Positions 24,726 to 36,708 are shown, numbered from the stretch's first letter. The stretch is 64,000 bases of DNA from [Mycoplasma] phocae (GCF_003332325.1 NZ_CP029295.1:124001-188000), one strand, 5' to 3'. The notes: generated by a model from the sequence alone, not told the origin. Made by a program: numbers and translations.

Positions 24726-26874
24726 GTATAAAACTTCACTTAATTTTGAGAAATTTGTTAATTATTTTCAACCTAAATTTATTGATATTAATGGTCAGAA
24801 AGTAACCAAGAAATTTCCATGAAATAGAATTTTTTGAAGTTTAATTGTTTTAGTCTTAATTGCTTTAATTATCAGTCTAATTAAACCGGATTTTCAAAAT
24901 TGAACAATTTTTTGAAAATCAATTGGAAATTTTTTCGAAGTAAATAAGGTTATTGAAATTGGCTCAACAAAAATTACACCTTATCAAACGTTTGTAAAAT
25001 CGCTTCAACTATTGTGGCGGACAGTTTCCTATTCGATTCTAGGAACAATTTTAGGAATTGCCATTTCAATTCCCGTTTCACTACTTAGTTCAAAAAACTT
25101 TATTAAAAATAAATACGTTTATTATCCTTTTCGTTTTATTATGTCAGTAATTAGAGCTGTTCCACCAATTGTCTTTGCTTTCATTTTTTGATTTCTATTT
25201 TCATCAAGTTTGGCAGCAACACTTTCAATTGCCATCTTTGTAACCTCAATTATGTCAAAATGATTGTATGAGGATTTGGATACCTATGATGTTTCGGCTT
25301 ATACAGGTATTCAATCAATTGGGAACGGTAAAGTTATTGCTTTCAAAGTGTCAATCTTCCCATATTTAATTAAACGGATCTTTTCATATGGATTCTATTC
25401 ATTTGAAATGGTGGTAAGATTCGCAGCTATTCTATCAATTGTTGGGATATCGACAATCGGTGAATTATTAGCTGATAATTATGCTACAATCAATAATTAT
25501 TCTCATATGTCAATTGTGATATGAATTTTAGTTTCTTTCATGATTATATTAGAATTTATTAATTATCTAATTAAAAAATATTTTCTAGAATTTTCGGCTA
25601 AACACCCTAACATTGACGAACAATTATCATATGAAGATAAACTTAAATCACTTAAAAAACAAAAACCAAAAATTTACATTTGAAAAATTGTTTTTGGAAT
25701 AGCCTTGTTAGCGTTGATATGTGCTTCATTGGTTCAAGTTAATTGAGCAATTGGTAATTCCATTAAGATAAGTCAATTTAAAACGGGTATTTCGAAACTA
25801 TTTAATCCTGATTGAACACTTTTTCAAACTTGAACTAATTCCAAAACCAATCCAGTTGTTTTAGGTTTTGAAGCGCTATTAGTAGCTTTTGCGGCAACAT
25901 TAATTGGTTTTATCCTAGCATTTATTTTTGGGATCTTAGCCTCTAAAAATGTCAATAAATATTTTGCATATCCTTTTAAATTAATTATTATTACTATTCG
26001 GGCAATTCCACCATTTACTTTTGCACTACTATTTCTAATTCTTTCTAAGGATTCAAAAATTTTTGCTGGCGTTTTAGCTCTAGGAATACATTCAATTGGA
26101 ATGTTGGGAAAATTAGTTATGGAATCAGTTGAAAAAATTCCGAATAAGGTTTTCCAATCCCTTGATTCACTTGGATCATCTTGGTTTCAAAAAGTTTACT
26201 ATGGTGTAGTTAAGGCAATCTTACCACAAGCATTATCGAATTTCTTATATCGTGCTGAACTTAATTTTAAATCAACAGTTGTTATTGGTGCCGTCGGAGC
26301 AAGTAATTTTGGTTTTCAAATCTCAATTTATTCAGCTCAATTTCAAGACTGAGATAAACTAAGTTCATATTTGATTTTTACAATTGTTATCGTTTTAATT
26401 ATTGAACAAATTTCAAATCTAATTCGAAATAAATTAATCAAAGGATATTTCTTTGCAGAAAATTCTTGAATTACTCAACGCATCAATAAAGTTACTTTCT
26501 TAAAAGCCTTAGCAGTTAATCAAATCACTGAAGAAAATTTTGTACATGATATAAAATATGCTAGATATTTAATTGCTAAATTTAATTACGATAAACTAAA
26601 ATTTATAGAGGATTTTAATAAAAATCAATACCAAAACATACAAAATTATCATTCCATTCTGCTTCAAAAAAAGGAATTAAATTCTATCTTTAAGCAGAAA
26701 TACCATGAACTCGCGAACAATCTTAAAAAAATTAAAAGCGATGTTTATAAACAAACAAAAGCAAGTATTTCAACTGAAGTAAAAAAAATTCAGTTTATTA
26801 AGCGCCATAAAATTGCTTTGAAATCAGCAAATATTGCTTGTGATAAATATATTGAATCATTCTCAGGAGTATAA
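24703..26874 (+). CDS. p69: P69-like fused ABC transporter permease
   Basis: 723-residue membrane protein in which two PhnE-type permease domains are fused: each half has its own set of transmembrane helices and an EAA-like cytoplasmic loop (first half SAYTGIQSIGNGKVIAFKVS, second half SLDSLGSSWFQKVYYGVVKA). The last 140 residues are a charged cytoplasmic coiled-coil tail. Many TGA codons encode Trp. The start ATG overlaps the ATPase gene by 23 bases. Forms the channel of the P37 system. Confidence 0.92.
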
Positions 26875-26875
26875 A

Positions 26876-27790
26876 ATGAAAGAACAATTTGAAAAATTTT
26901 GAAGTTATGTACAATCTTCAAAGTATATTACTTTATGTACACATATTGAACCAGATGGAGACACTTTAGGCTGTGCTATTGCCTTAAAAGAGTTAATAAA
27001 ATTAAATAGTGATGTTAAAGAAGTAAAAATCTCAGGTGGTGATTATCCAAGAAATTTACAATTTATTATCGATGAGCCAATTGCTTTAGTTGATGATGAA
27101 TTTTTTAGTAAATCTTTAAAAATAGTTGTTGATACTTCAACTAAATCAAGAATTTTTGACCAACGTGTAATTACAGAAGAATCACTAAAATTAGACCATC
27201 ATCCTCATGAAAATAAATGACTTTTTGAAATTGGTGGTGATAACTGGCCAGCGACAGGGCAGTTAATTGTTAATTTAGTAAAAGCCTTAAATCTAAAAGT
27301 TAATGAAAAATGTTTAGAAGGATTAGCTATGTCAATTATTACTGATACTGAATATTTCAAAGAAAGAAATATAAGTGAAGAAACATTTTATAATATCGGA
27401 TTTTTACTTGAAAAAGGATTAAACTACAATAAATTGTTAATGGCAATGCATCCAAATGAACAAGAGAATAGTCAAATTCTTAAAGCAATTAAAAATATGC
27501 AAGAAAAAGGAATTGTAACATATACAATATTAGACCAAGTTGTCAAAAATGATGTCGTTAGACCACTTGTTGCTAGGGTAACTGATTTAAGTAACACAGA
27601 AGTTACCATTGCCTTTCTGAGAAAAGAAGATGGAAATGTTAGATGTTCAATTCGTTCAAAATCATATATTAATGTTTCTGAAATTGCTAAGCATTTCGGT
27701 GGCGGTGGTCACTTTAATTCATCAGGTTTCATTATTGAAAATTTGGAAAAAATTGAAGAAGTTATAAATTACATTAATTTAAAGAAATAA
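26876..27790 (+). CDS. DHH-DHHA1 phosphodiesterase (NrnA/PdeM-like)
   Basis: 304 residues. DHH motifs: THIEPDGDTLG (motif I), VVDTS (II), LDHHPH (III, the DHH itself) and the DHHA1 end FGGGGHFNSSGF. Family members degrade nanoRNA, pAp or pApA/c-di-AMP with Mn2+. Mycoplasmas have two such proteins, one nanoRNase and one c-di-AMP phosphodiesterase; the sequence alone does not tell me which this is. Start is 1 base after the permease stop, so it may be read through from the transporter operon; a terminator follows at 27823. Confidence 0.9.
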
Positions 27791-27822
27791 ATAACAAGTA
27801 GTAAGCAACGTTCAAAAATTTT

Positions 27823-27852
27823 AGATGCAAATTTATAAGTTTGCATCTTTTA
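27823..27852 (+). terminator. Terminator after the DHH gene
   Basis: Perfect 9-bp stem agatgcaaa (27823-27831) / tttgcatct (27840-27848), 8-base loop, followed by tttatt. Confidence 0.8.
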
Positions 27853-28003
27853 TTATTAAATTCCATATTTTTTAAATTCCAAAAACATCTTAAAAAATAT
27901 GAAATTTTTAAGGTTAAATAATAATTTAAAAGATAATATATTGTTTAATTTTCACAAATATCTTTATTATTAAATTCTTATCTAGTAAAATATTAAGATA
28001 ATT

Positions 28004-28687
28004 ATGATAAGAAAAAATAAGCTTCTTTTAGGAATTATGACGGCAACGACAATTACTGCTGTAACACCAATAGTGGTATCTTGTGCCAAAGATCCAAATA
28101 TGGTTTCTATTCCTAACGAAAATCGAGATAAATACCAACAAATTATTAAATGGTTTAATGAAATTGCGTTATCGGATTTGGATATTCAAAAATTTCCACA
28201 AGAGTTATCGAATTTTAAACAAGATGAATATTATGATACATATTTAAAAAAATGAAATTTTGGAGCTGATGACTTTAATTTAGCTAAAGAAATTGACGAA
28301 GAATTCATTTTTAATAAAAATAAGGGTTTCTATAAAAAAATTCAAGATAATAACTTATTAAATTTTTTTAATAGAAATTTCAAAATTAGATTAAGAGTAG
28401 CAAAACAAAATCTTAACATTTTACTAAATATTAGTTTGATTCCAATTTCAGAGTATGAAAGAGTTAAGAATTTTAATAATCGTGATTATTTTTTAGTTAA
28501 ATACTATGATAATAAAAGCATATTTTTATCTCTTGGATTATTTAATTTGGAAATTAAGGAAAAATCAAAAGAATTGACAACGTTTGAATTACTATCATAT
28601 ATTATTCCGCCACTTGCTATAATTGCGGTCATAATTTATATAGTTGTTGCAATTCAAATTAAAAAAAGAAAACAAAAAAGGAGATAA
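28004..28687 (+). CDS. Lipoprotein with additional C-terminal membrane helix
   Basis: 227 residues, not recognised. N-terminal signal with lipobox VVSC (Cys27). A second hydrophobic segment near the C-terminus (about 192-215, YIIPPLAIIAVIIYIVVAIQI) is followed by a very basic tail KKRKQKRR, which should stay in the cytoplasm. So the mature domain of about 165 residues would be held to the membrane at both ends. Central part is Asn/Lys/Phe rich. No ribosome binding site of note. It leads a cluster: the HAD gene begins 2 bases after its stop. Confidence 0.75.
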
Positions 28688-28689
28688 CA

Positions 28690-29583
28690 ATGAAGAATAC
28701 AAATAATAAAAAACCAATAATATTTTCAGACGTGGATGGAACAATTTATAGTGATTTTAATTTGCAAACAAACACTATAGAAGATGTTAATTTTGCTATT
28801 GAAAATGGTGCTGATTTTAATATTTGCACGGGGAATCCAGTTGAAGAGCGAATGCTATCATTATGCGCAGCCTTAAACGCCCAATATTTAATTGGATCAT
28901 CTGGTGCACAAATATATGATATTAACTCAAAACAAATTGTGAAATCATGAACTATTTCATTTGATTCTTTAACAAAATTAATTGAGTTAGCTAAAAAAAT
29001 AAAATGTCAAGTTTTATTTTGGGATAATAAAAATTATTACTATTTGTTTGATGATTTTTCGGTTGTGAAAAAAATATCTACTTACCATTTTATTACTGAA
29101 GAAAAATTAAATAACACCCCTAAACTTTATAACAATGAATTTATTGAACCAGTGAAAATTGAATTTTATTCAACTGAAAGCACAGAAGATGAATCATATG
29201 CGAAAAATATATATGAACATATCAAAGCAATCGATACAGTTTCTATGGTTCAAACTTCATCTAATGTGGAAATTTCACCAAAAAATGTTAACAAAGGATT
29301 TGCCATTAAATGAATGATGGAAAATATTTATTCAAAAGCGGAAATTAAAGATATTATGACTATTGGCGATAGCAATAATGATCTATCAATGATGCCAATA
29401 ACTAATTATTCATATGCAATGGCTAATTCTTCTCAAAAATTATTAAATATAGCTCACTTTTTTACTAGTGCTGTTGAACAGAATGGGTTAGGTGAAGCGA
29501 TATTGGATTATCTATATCGTTTAAAAAATATAGTTAAAAAATATATGTTACATAATTTTAGTAATAGCAAGGGAGATAAATAA
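28690..29583 (+). CDS. HAD-superfamily (Cof-type) hydrolase
   Basis: 297 residues. HAD motif I DVDGTIYS (residues 14-21, nucleophile and acid/base Asp), motif II IGSSGAQIYD, motif III Lys in NVNKGFAIK, motif IV TIGDSNNDLSMM. This order with a cap between II and III is the Cof/YidA class IIB. Substrate, usually a sugar or nucleotide phosphate, cannot be told. Ribosome binding site aaaggagata. Its last base is the first base of the next gene, showing tight coupling. Confidence 0.93.
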
Positions 29584-30722
29584 TGATTACAAATAGATTA
29601 GGAAAAAATTATTTACTAAAAATATCAAATGGAAATAAGGTAATTGACCCATTTGATTTTAGTATTGTTGATGTTAAACCGGCTTTTAAATTTAAAAGCG
29701 ATTTGGAAATGGTATTAAGTGATAATCTTACTTTTACTGATTTGGCTAATTTCTTGGATTTTGTTTTTGGATTGAATAAAATGAAATTGGAGAGTTGATT
29801 TTCAATTGGCAAACAAAAAATTGTTATGTTTAATAAAAATGTTTCATTTGAAAATTATGGTGATTATAGTTTTATTTATGAATATGAACCTTTAATTTTA
29901 ATATTTAAATTTATAGCAGAAAAAAATGTTGACGATTTTAGATACAACGTTATTCTTAAAAATGGGAACATTTTTTCATTAAATATTTCAGCGAGTTTAT
30001 TCAAAGGCAATATTAAAGAAATTTACGATCATATTACAACATATTTTTGAATTGCTGGCATCGAATTTAATAAAGATAACATTAATTTAGAAAATGAATA
30101 TGCTGACATACTATTAACTAAATTTAACAAGAAAAAAAGTGATATCCCAGCTAAGTTGCCGAGAATTGGTAAAATTGAAAATTTCGATAATTTCCTTGAA
30201 ACTGTAAATGATCATCAGATTGGTGATTTAATTTTTCCAATTGAATATCGAACTGATTTAGATGACAATCTTTGATTTAAAGATGTTGAAGATTCAGAAA
30301 AATACTACTATGAAACTCCACAAAATAAACAAGTTAAGAATCAAGAACATAAAAATGAAAATGAATTTGAAAATATGTTTAATGATAAAAATATTTTTGA
30401 AGATCCAATGGGTTCATTAGAAAAAATGGTTGGTGATTTATACAATGCTGCTAAGTCTATGGGAATAAGTGATTCGGAAATGGAAGATTATTTCAAAAAA
30501 ACTTTTGAAGAATTTAAATCATTTACACTTCCATCATTTGACACTCCAAATAATATGGAGAAATCACTTATGGATGCCTTACATAAAATCATGAATAAAA
30601 ATGTTAAAAATAAACCAGAGACAAAAATTAATGTAAAAACTGAAATAAAAGAGGAGTCTAAATCAACTTTGGAATCAGAGACAAAAACTAAAAATGAAAA
30701 AAACGAATCTGAAATTAACTAA
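29583..30722 (+). CDS. Unknown cytoplasmic protein upstream of the HipA-like kinase
   Basis: 379 residues, no membrane segment, no motif I recognise. Residues 1-260 look like a folded beta-rich domain (ITNRLGKNYLLKIS, YSFIYEYEPLILIFKFI), residues 260-345 are helical with DPMGSLEKMVGDLYNAAKSM and SDSEMEDYFKKTFEEFKSF, and the last 40 residues are a Lys/Glu/Thr/Ser low-complexity tail. Starts on the last base of the HAD gene (TAATG) with aagggag upstream and ends 5 bases before the kinase gene. Position suggests a partner or substrate of one of the neighbours; this is inference. Confidence 0.8.
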
Positions 30723-30727
30723 TTAAA

Positions 30728-31867
30728 ATGAATGATAAAAAATACTATTTAAAATATAAAGATGAAGTTTGTTTGGAATTTATTTATGATTACTATAATA
30801 AAAAAATAAAAATAACAAACATTATTAATGAATATGCCTTTATTCCTAAAAATCTTCGAGAATTCTCGCAAGAGGATTTAAAGGATTTTTTGTTGTTTCA
30901 TAATTTTATTCCAAAAACTAGATCAAATTATTTGAAACTACATAAAAATGTCACTGACAAATTTGAATTTTATGATAAATTATTAGGTTTAAATTTAAAT
31001 AATTGCTTATGGATATGTTCTGAAGAATCTAATCTAAAGTGAAGTGATATTAATTATTTTGACCATTTTAGAAATGAATTATTTCCAAAAATATTAAATG
31101 ATGATGCTACAATATTCAATCCCTTAAATTACTGGTCGCCTGATTGATTTACCAATGGTGAAGCATTAAAGTCATGATATCAGGAAAATAATCAAATTTA
31201 TTTATTAAAATCTCCAATTATGTTTTTTAATAAGCCACTTTATAATAATTTTTCAGAATATTTTGCTTCACAAATAGGCGAACTTTTGCTTTCAAATGCT
31301 GTTAAATATGATTTTTTTAATTTTGAAAATCAACTATTAACAAAATCTCATAATTTTTGTTCTAGTACAATTAATTATTTTTCTTTTTCACAACTAATAT
31401 TTAGTCACGAAAATATTGAAAAACATTTAATTGAATTATATGGTGAGAATAATTACGAAGATTTGATGGTTTTTGATGCTTTAATTTTTAACGCTGATCG
31501 TAATTTAGGAAACTTCGGTCTTTTATACAATGCTGAGTCTAAAAAATTTGTTGGACCTGCTCCTATTTTTGATTTTAATAAAAGTTTAGCATATGATTTT
31601 CCGATTTATCAAAACAAAATTGGTAAACAACAATTAGAAAATTATTCCAAGAGATTAACCTCATTTTATGAATCATTTGATTTACAACTGGAAAAATTTG
31701 CTAAACCTCGACATAAAGTTTGAGTTGAAAAATTAGAAAAATTCAAATTTAAAAATACTAGTTATGTTAAAGATAAAAAATATATAAAATTTATAAAAGC
31801 AATAATTAAAAATCAAACTAAAAAGCTTAAAAAAATTTTAGAAGGGAGTAATAGTAAAGATATTTAA
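30728..31867 (+). CDS. HipA/CtkA-like Ser/Thr kinase-fold protein
   Basis: 379 residues. The C-terminal half carries the HipA_C kinase pattern: an ATP-site lysine in YLLKSP (Lys161), a catalytic loop ALIFNADRNLGNFG (Asp257, Asn262) matching the N-x-D-R-H-x-x-N-x-G of HipA and of Helicobacter CtkA, and a metal-binding PAPIFDFNKSL (Asp282) in place of DFG. The His of the loop is Asn here. Residues 1-150 have no recognisable HipA N-terminal domain. No HipB-like DNA-binding partner is adjacent, so it is not an ordinary hipBA toxin pair. Last gene of the 28004-31867 cluster; uvrA starts 19 bases later. Kinase activity is inferred from motifs. Confidence 0.75.
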
Positions 31868-31886
31868 CTTTGCTAGAAATTAAGAT

Positions 31887-34706
31887 ATGAATGAAAAAAT
31901 TGTAATTAAGGGTGCAAAAGAAAACAATTTAAAAAATATTAGTTTAGAAATTCCTAGAAATAAATTTGTTGTATTTACTGGCTTAAGTGGTTCTGGCAAA
32001 AGTTCACTTGCCTTTAATACAATATATGAAGAAGGACGAAGAAGATATGTTGACAGTTTATCAAATTATGCTAAGCAATTTTTAGGTGGAGCAAGAAAGC
32101 CAGATGTAGAAAGCATTGAAGGGTTAAGTCCAGCGATTTCTATTGAGCAAAAAACTACGCATAATAACCCTCGAAGTATTGTTGGAACAGTCACCGAAAT
32201 ATATGATTACCTTCGTTTATTATATGCACGAATAGGTAAACCATATTGTCCTAAACATAAAATTGAAATAACTGCTCAAAAATCAAAAGATATACTAGAA
32301 AGTATCTACAAATATCCTGAAGGTGAAAAAATTTATATTTTATCACCACTAGTTATTAATCAAAAAGGGTCACATCAAACATTATTGGCAAAATTAAAAA
32401 GAGAAGGATTTTTAAGGGTAAAAATAAATGATGAAATTTTAACTTTGGATACTGAAATTAATTTAAACAAAAATCAACATTGAACTATTGAACTAATTAT
32501 TGATAGAATTGTTTTGTCAAATGATATTCGTTCGCGAGTAGCTGAAGCTATTGAAATGGCATTAGAACATAGCCACGGAATTGTTACAGTTGAGGCAGTG
32601 GGCAAAGAAAAAAATATGTATTCAATAAATCATAGTTGTGAATACGGTGATTTTGATATGCCTAAGATTGAACCTAGATTATTTTCCTTTAATTCACCAA
32701 ATGGAATGTGTCCTGAATGTAAAGGTCTAGGAGTTATTAGAAAAGCAGATTTTCGTTTAATATGTCCTGATGACAATTTATCAATAAATGAGGGAGCGTT
32801 AAAATATTACAAAAATTTTATGAATACCTCAAATTTAGAATGACAAGAATTTGAGAATTTGCTTCGATTTTATAAGATTGACAAAGATAAACCTATTAAT
32901 GAATTTAGTGAATTTGAGTTAGATATTATTAAATATGGTTCACAAGAAGAAGTTCATTATGTAATGATTTCAGAAAGTGGTAATCGCTTTGAAAGAAATA
33001 AATATATTGAAGGTGTTGTAAGCAAAATTGAGAGAAAGTATTGAGAAACGAATTCCAATGATGCTAGAACATATTATGGTAAATATTTGGGAGATGTTTC
33101 ATGCTCGTTGTGTAATTCCAAAAGATTAAACAAACATGCTTTGGCAGTTAAAATTGCTAATTTAGATATATATGAAATGTGTAATAAATCTATTGAAGAA
33201 TTATTTGTAATTTTAAATTCACTAGAGCTAAATATTATTGAAAAGGAAATTAGTCAATTAATTTTAAATGAACTGAAACACCGAGTTAATTTTTTGATTA
33301 ATGTTGGTTTGCAGTATTTAACATTAAATCGAAAAGCTGAAACATTAAGTGGAGGAGAAGCCCAAAGAATTAGATTGGCCACCCAAATTGGAGCAAATTT
33401 GACAGGGGTTTTATATGTGCTTGATGAACCATCAATAGGCTTGCATCAAAAAGATAATGAAAAACTATTAAAATCACTAAGAAAAATGGTTGATTTAGGA
33501 AATAGCTTAATTGTAGTTGAACATGATGAGGATACTATTAGAGAAGCTGATTTTATTGTTGATATTGGACCTAAGGCAGGCGAGCACGGGGGTGAAATTG
33601 TTGAGGCTGGTAACATTGATAAAATAATTGCAAATTCTAACAGTATCACTGGCCAATATTTATCAGGAGCATTAAAGATTAAAACTCCGAAATCTCGCCG
33701 ATCAGGAAATGGGAAGGTCTTAAAAATTAAGAATGCAACAGCTAATAATTTAAATAAAATTACTGCTACTTTTCCATTAGGTAAATTTATTGCAATCACT
33801 GGTGTTAGTGGTTCTGGTAAATCTAGTTTAATAAATGAAGAATTAGTATTTAACTTAAATAAATATTTGAACAATCCATCTTATGATATTCGAAGAGAAG
33901 AAAAAATTTCTGGACAAATTAATATTGATAAATTAATTCAAATTGATCAAAATCCAATTGGGAGAACTCCAAGATCTAATCCGGCTACATATACAAGCGT
34001 ATTTGATGATATTAGAGACATTTTTGCTTTAGTTGAAGAAAGTAAAATTCGTGGATATACTCGTTCGAGATTTTCATTCAATGTTCCTGGCGGTAGATGT
34101 GATAAATGCCAAGGTGATGGACTTATAAAAATTGAAATGCATTTTCTCCCTGATGTTTATGTAACTTGTGATCACTGTGATGGTAAAAGATATAATTTGG
34201 AAACATTAGAAATAAAATATCATAATAAAACCATTAACGATGTACTTGAAATGACTGTTGAGCAGGCATTTAACTTTTTTGAAAGTAGAACAAATATCAA
34301 ACAAAAACTGCAGATTTTAATGGACGTTGGTTTAGGTTATATTAAGTTAGGACAAAATGCTGTTACCTTAAGTGGTGGTGAAGCACAAAGAGTTAAATTA
34401 GCAACTTATTTACAAAAGAAACCAACTGGCAAATCTATCTATGTTTTAGACGAGCCAACAACTGGTCTTCATCCATATGATGTTCAAAATTTATTAAATG
34501 TTTTGAATCGTATTGTTGATAATGGAGACACGGTCATTGTTATTGAGCATAATTTAGATGTTATAAAATGTGCTGATTATATAATTGATCTTGGTCCTGA
34601 TGGTGGTTCTGGTGGAGGAAGAATTGTCGCTTCAGGAACCCCTGAACAAGTGGCTGAAAATGAATTATCATATACAGGAAATTATTTAAAAATGATATTA
34701 AATTAG
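31887..34706 (+). CDS. uvrA: UvrA, excinuclease ABC damage-recognition ATPase
   Basis: 939 residues, normal length. Two ABC domains: Walker A1 GLSGSGKSS (residues 32-40), signature 1 [16 protein letters not shown], Walker A2 GVSGSGKSS, signature 2 [16 protein letters not shown], both Walker B YVLDEP. The second zinc finger is complete ([11 protein letters not shown] and [10 protein letters not shown]). The first is unusual: the CPEC pair after [13 protein letters not shown] is there, but the preceding pair is HSCEYG, with only one Cys. Several TGA Trp codons. Nucleotide-excision repair with UvrB and UvrC, not in this window. Confidence 0.97.
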
Positions 34707-34765
34707 TTTTTTGAATTAATTATATAATTTAAGTGGCCAATATTATAAATTTAAAAGGAGAAAAT

Positions 34766-35707
34766 ATGCCAAAAGATTTTGCAGGCGTTCAATTAAGAAT
34801 TGGCTTGCTAAATGTGTACTCATTATTAATCATGATGGGTATGCTTGCGTCTATATTAACGGTTTACTATTTTTGAAGACGAGAAAAATATTCGTTTGAA
34901 AAATTCTCAATACTAGTTTTTATAGCACTGCCAACAGCAATAGCTGGCGCTAGAACTGTTTTTGTAATTCAACAGTTAATTGAACACGGAAGATGAGTTG
35001 ATGGGCCTTGATATAATGCTTTTGCAGTATGAAGGGGTGGCCTTTCAATTCACGGGGGAGTAACAACTGCTACTATTTGTTGTGTTATGTACATAATTTT
35101 TTCAAAAAAAGGTGAAAAAATTGATTTAAGAAAGGCCTTTTCAATTATTTTACCAGCCGTATTGATTGGACAAGCGATAGGTCGTTGAGGAAATTTCGCA
35201 AACCATGAAGTATTTGGCGGAATTATGGAGCCAGGCTCATTAGCATTTAGAATTTTACCTAAAATTATTAGAGACCATATGTTTATTAATGGTCAATACC
35301 GTTTACCATTATTTTTATATGAATCAATTGCGAACTTAGTTGCATATATAATTCTTGTTTGAATTTTAAACAAATGAAACTTCTTAAGACCAGGAACAAC
35401 CGGAGCTCTATACATTCTATACTATGGAATTATACGTTCAGGAATGGAACCATTACGGGATGGAAGTTATGGTATTTATAAAGTAATTTCAGCATTGTAT
35501 ATTGTTGTTGGATTAGCTTTAACTGTATTATTTGAATTTGTAATAAAATTAAATTACAATGTATTTAAGATTCCTGTTTATGCAAATGAAAAAACCCACC
35601 GTTATTTCTATTTTATAGTTTATGAACCAAAAAATAAAAAAAGAACTACAATTAAATCATTTAAAGAATATTCACAAAACGATGCTGCTACTGCTAGTGT
35701 AGAATAG
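34766..35707 (+). CDS. lgt: Prolipoprotein diacylglyceryl transferase
   Basis: 313-residue membrane enzyme with about seven helices that attaches diacylglycerol to the lipobox cysteine of prolipoproteins. Conserved AVWRGGLSIHGGVTTA (catalytic His in HGG) and the Lgt signature GQAIGRWGNFANHEVFG with its Arg and Asn; C-terminal YGIIRSGMEPLRDG. Many Trp are TGA. The C-terminal 45 residues are a polar tail beyond the family core. Start supported by aaaaggagaaaat. trxB follows 22 bases after the stop, the common lgt-trxB pair of mollicutes. Confidence 0.97.
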
Positions 35708-35729
35708 TGATAAAAAGGTTGAAAATTAT

Positions 35730-36644
35730 ATGGAAAAATTTGATGTTATTATTATAGGAGCAGGTCCTGCTGGATTAACTGCTGCTATATATCTTGGAAG
35801 AAATAATGCTTCTGTGGCCTTTATAGAGGGAAAAGTACCTGGTGGAAAAATGCCAGAACAATCAAAAATTGAAAATTACCCAGGTTTTGATTTAATATCT
35901 GGAGTTGAGCTTTCGAATAGAATGCTAATGCAGGCTAGAGAAAATAAGGCAAAATTTATCTTTGGTAATGTTTCACATATTGAAAATATTAGTGATCATG
36001 AAAAAGAAGTTACGTTAGAGAATGGCAATAAATACTTAGCAAAAGTTATTATTATTGCATCAGGAATGAAAAATGTTGTGCCATTAGATGTTGTCAATAT
36101 TGAAAAATTTAATGGTAGGGGAGTTTCTTATTGTGCTATTTGTGATGGAGCAATTTATTTAAGCAAACCTTGTGCAATCATCGGTGGTGGTAATTCAGCG
36201 TTTGATGAAGCACCATTTCTAGCATCGGTTGCTTCTGAAGTTCACATTTTTGTCCGTGATGGAATAATTGCTGAAAAGAAATTAGTTGATGATGTTAAAA
36301 AAATCAAAAATATTACTATTCATGAAAATTCAAAAATTCTTGAATTAAAAGGTGATAATAAGGTTGAATCTATAATAGCTAATATTGATGGAAAGGTTCA
36401 AGAAATGGATATTAAAGGTGTCTTTCCTTATGTAGGATTTAAACCAGCAACAAGCTTTATAACTAATAAAGAAATAATGAATAGTCGTGGTTTTATTCAA
36501 GTTGATAAAAATATGGAAACTAAAATAAAAAATATTTTTGCTATTGGCGATGTTGTTGAAAAAGACATTCGCCAAATTACTACAGCAACAAGTGATGGAA
36601 CAATTGCCGCTAAGGTTATTGGTTCTAGAATAAATATGGACTAA
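35730..36644 (+). CDS. trxB: Thioredoxin reductase (NADPH, FAD)
   Basis: 304 residues. FAD-binding GAGPAGLTAAIYLGR (residues 10-24), redox pair C135-AI-C138 in SYCAICDGA, NADPH-site GGGNSAFDEA, and the C-terminal FAIGDVVEKDIRQITTATSDG. Note ICDGA instead of the usual TCDGA. Keeps thioredoxin reduced. In the lgt-trxB pair; terminator at 36665. Confidence 0.97.
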   Translation: MEKFDVIIIGAGPAGLTAAIYLGRNNASVAFIEGKVPGGKMPEQSKIENYPGFDLISGVELSNRMLMQARENKAKFIFGNVSHIENISDHEKEVTLENGNKYLAKVIIIASGMKNVVPLDVVNIEKFNGRGVSYCAICDGAIYLSKPCAIIGGGNSAFDEAPFLASVASEVHIFVRDGIIAEKKLVDDVKKIKNITIHENSKILELKGDNKVESIIANIDGKVQEMDIKGVFPYVGFKPATSFITNKEIMNSRGFIQVDKNMETKIKNIFAIGDVVEKDIRQITTATSDGTIAAKVIGSRINMD

Positions 36645-36664
36645 ATCAATTATCATTATGTTTT

Positions 36665-36708
36665 AAAAAACAAGTTCTCAAACATTTCAAGATAAACTTG
36701 TTTTTTTT
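36665..36708 (+). terminator. Terminator after trxB
   Basis: 12-bp stem aaaaaacaagtt (36665-36676) / aacttgtttttt (36695-36706) with 18-base loop and T-run. Confidence 0.8.
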
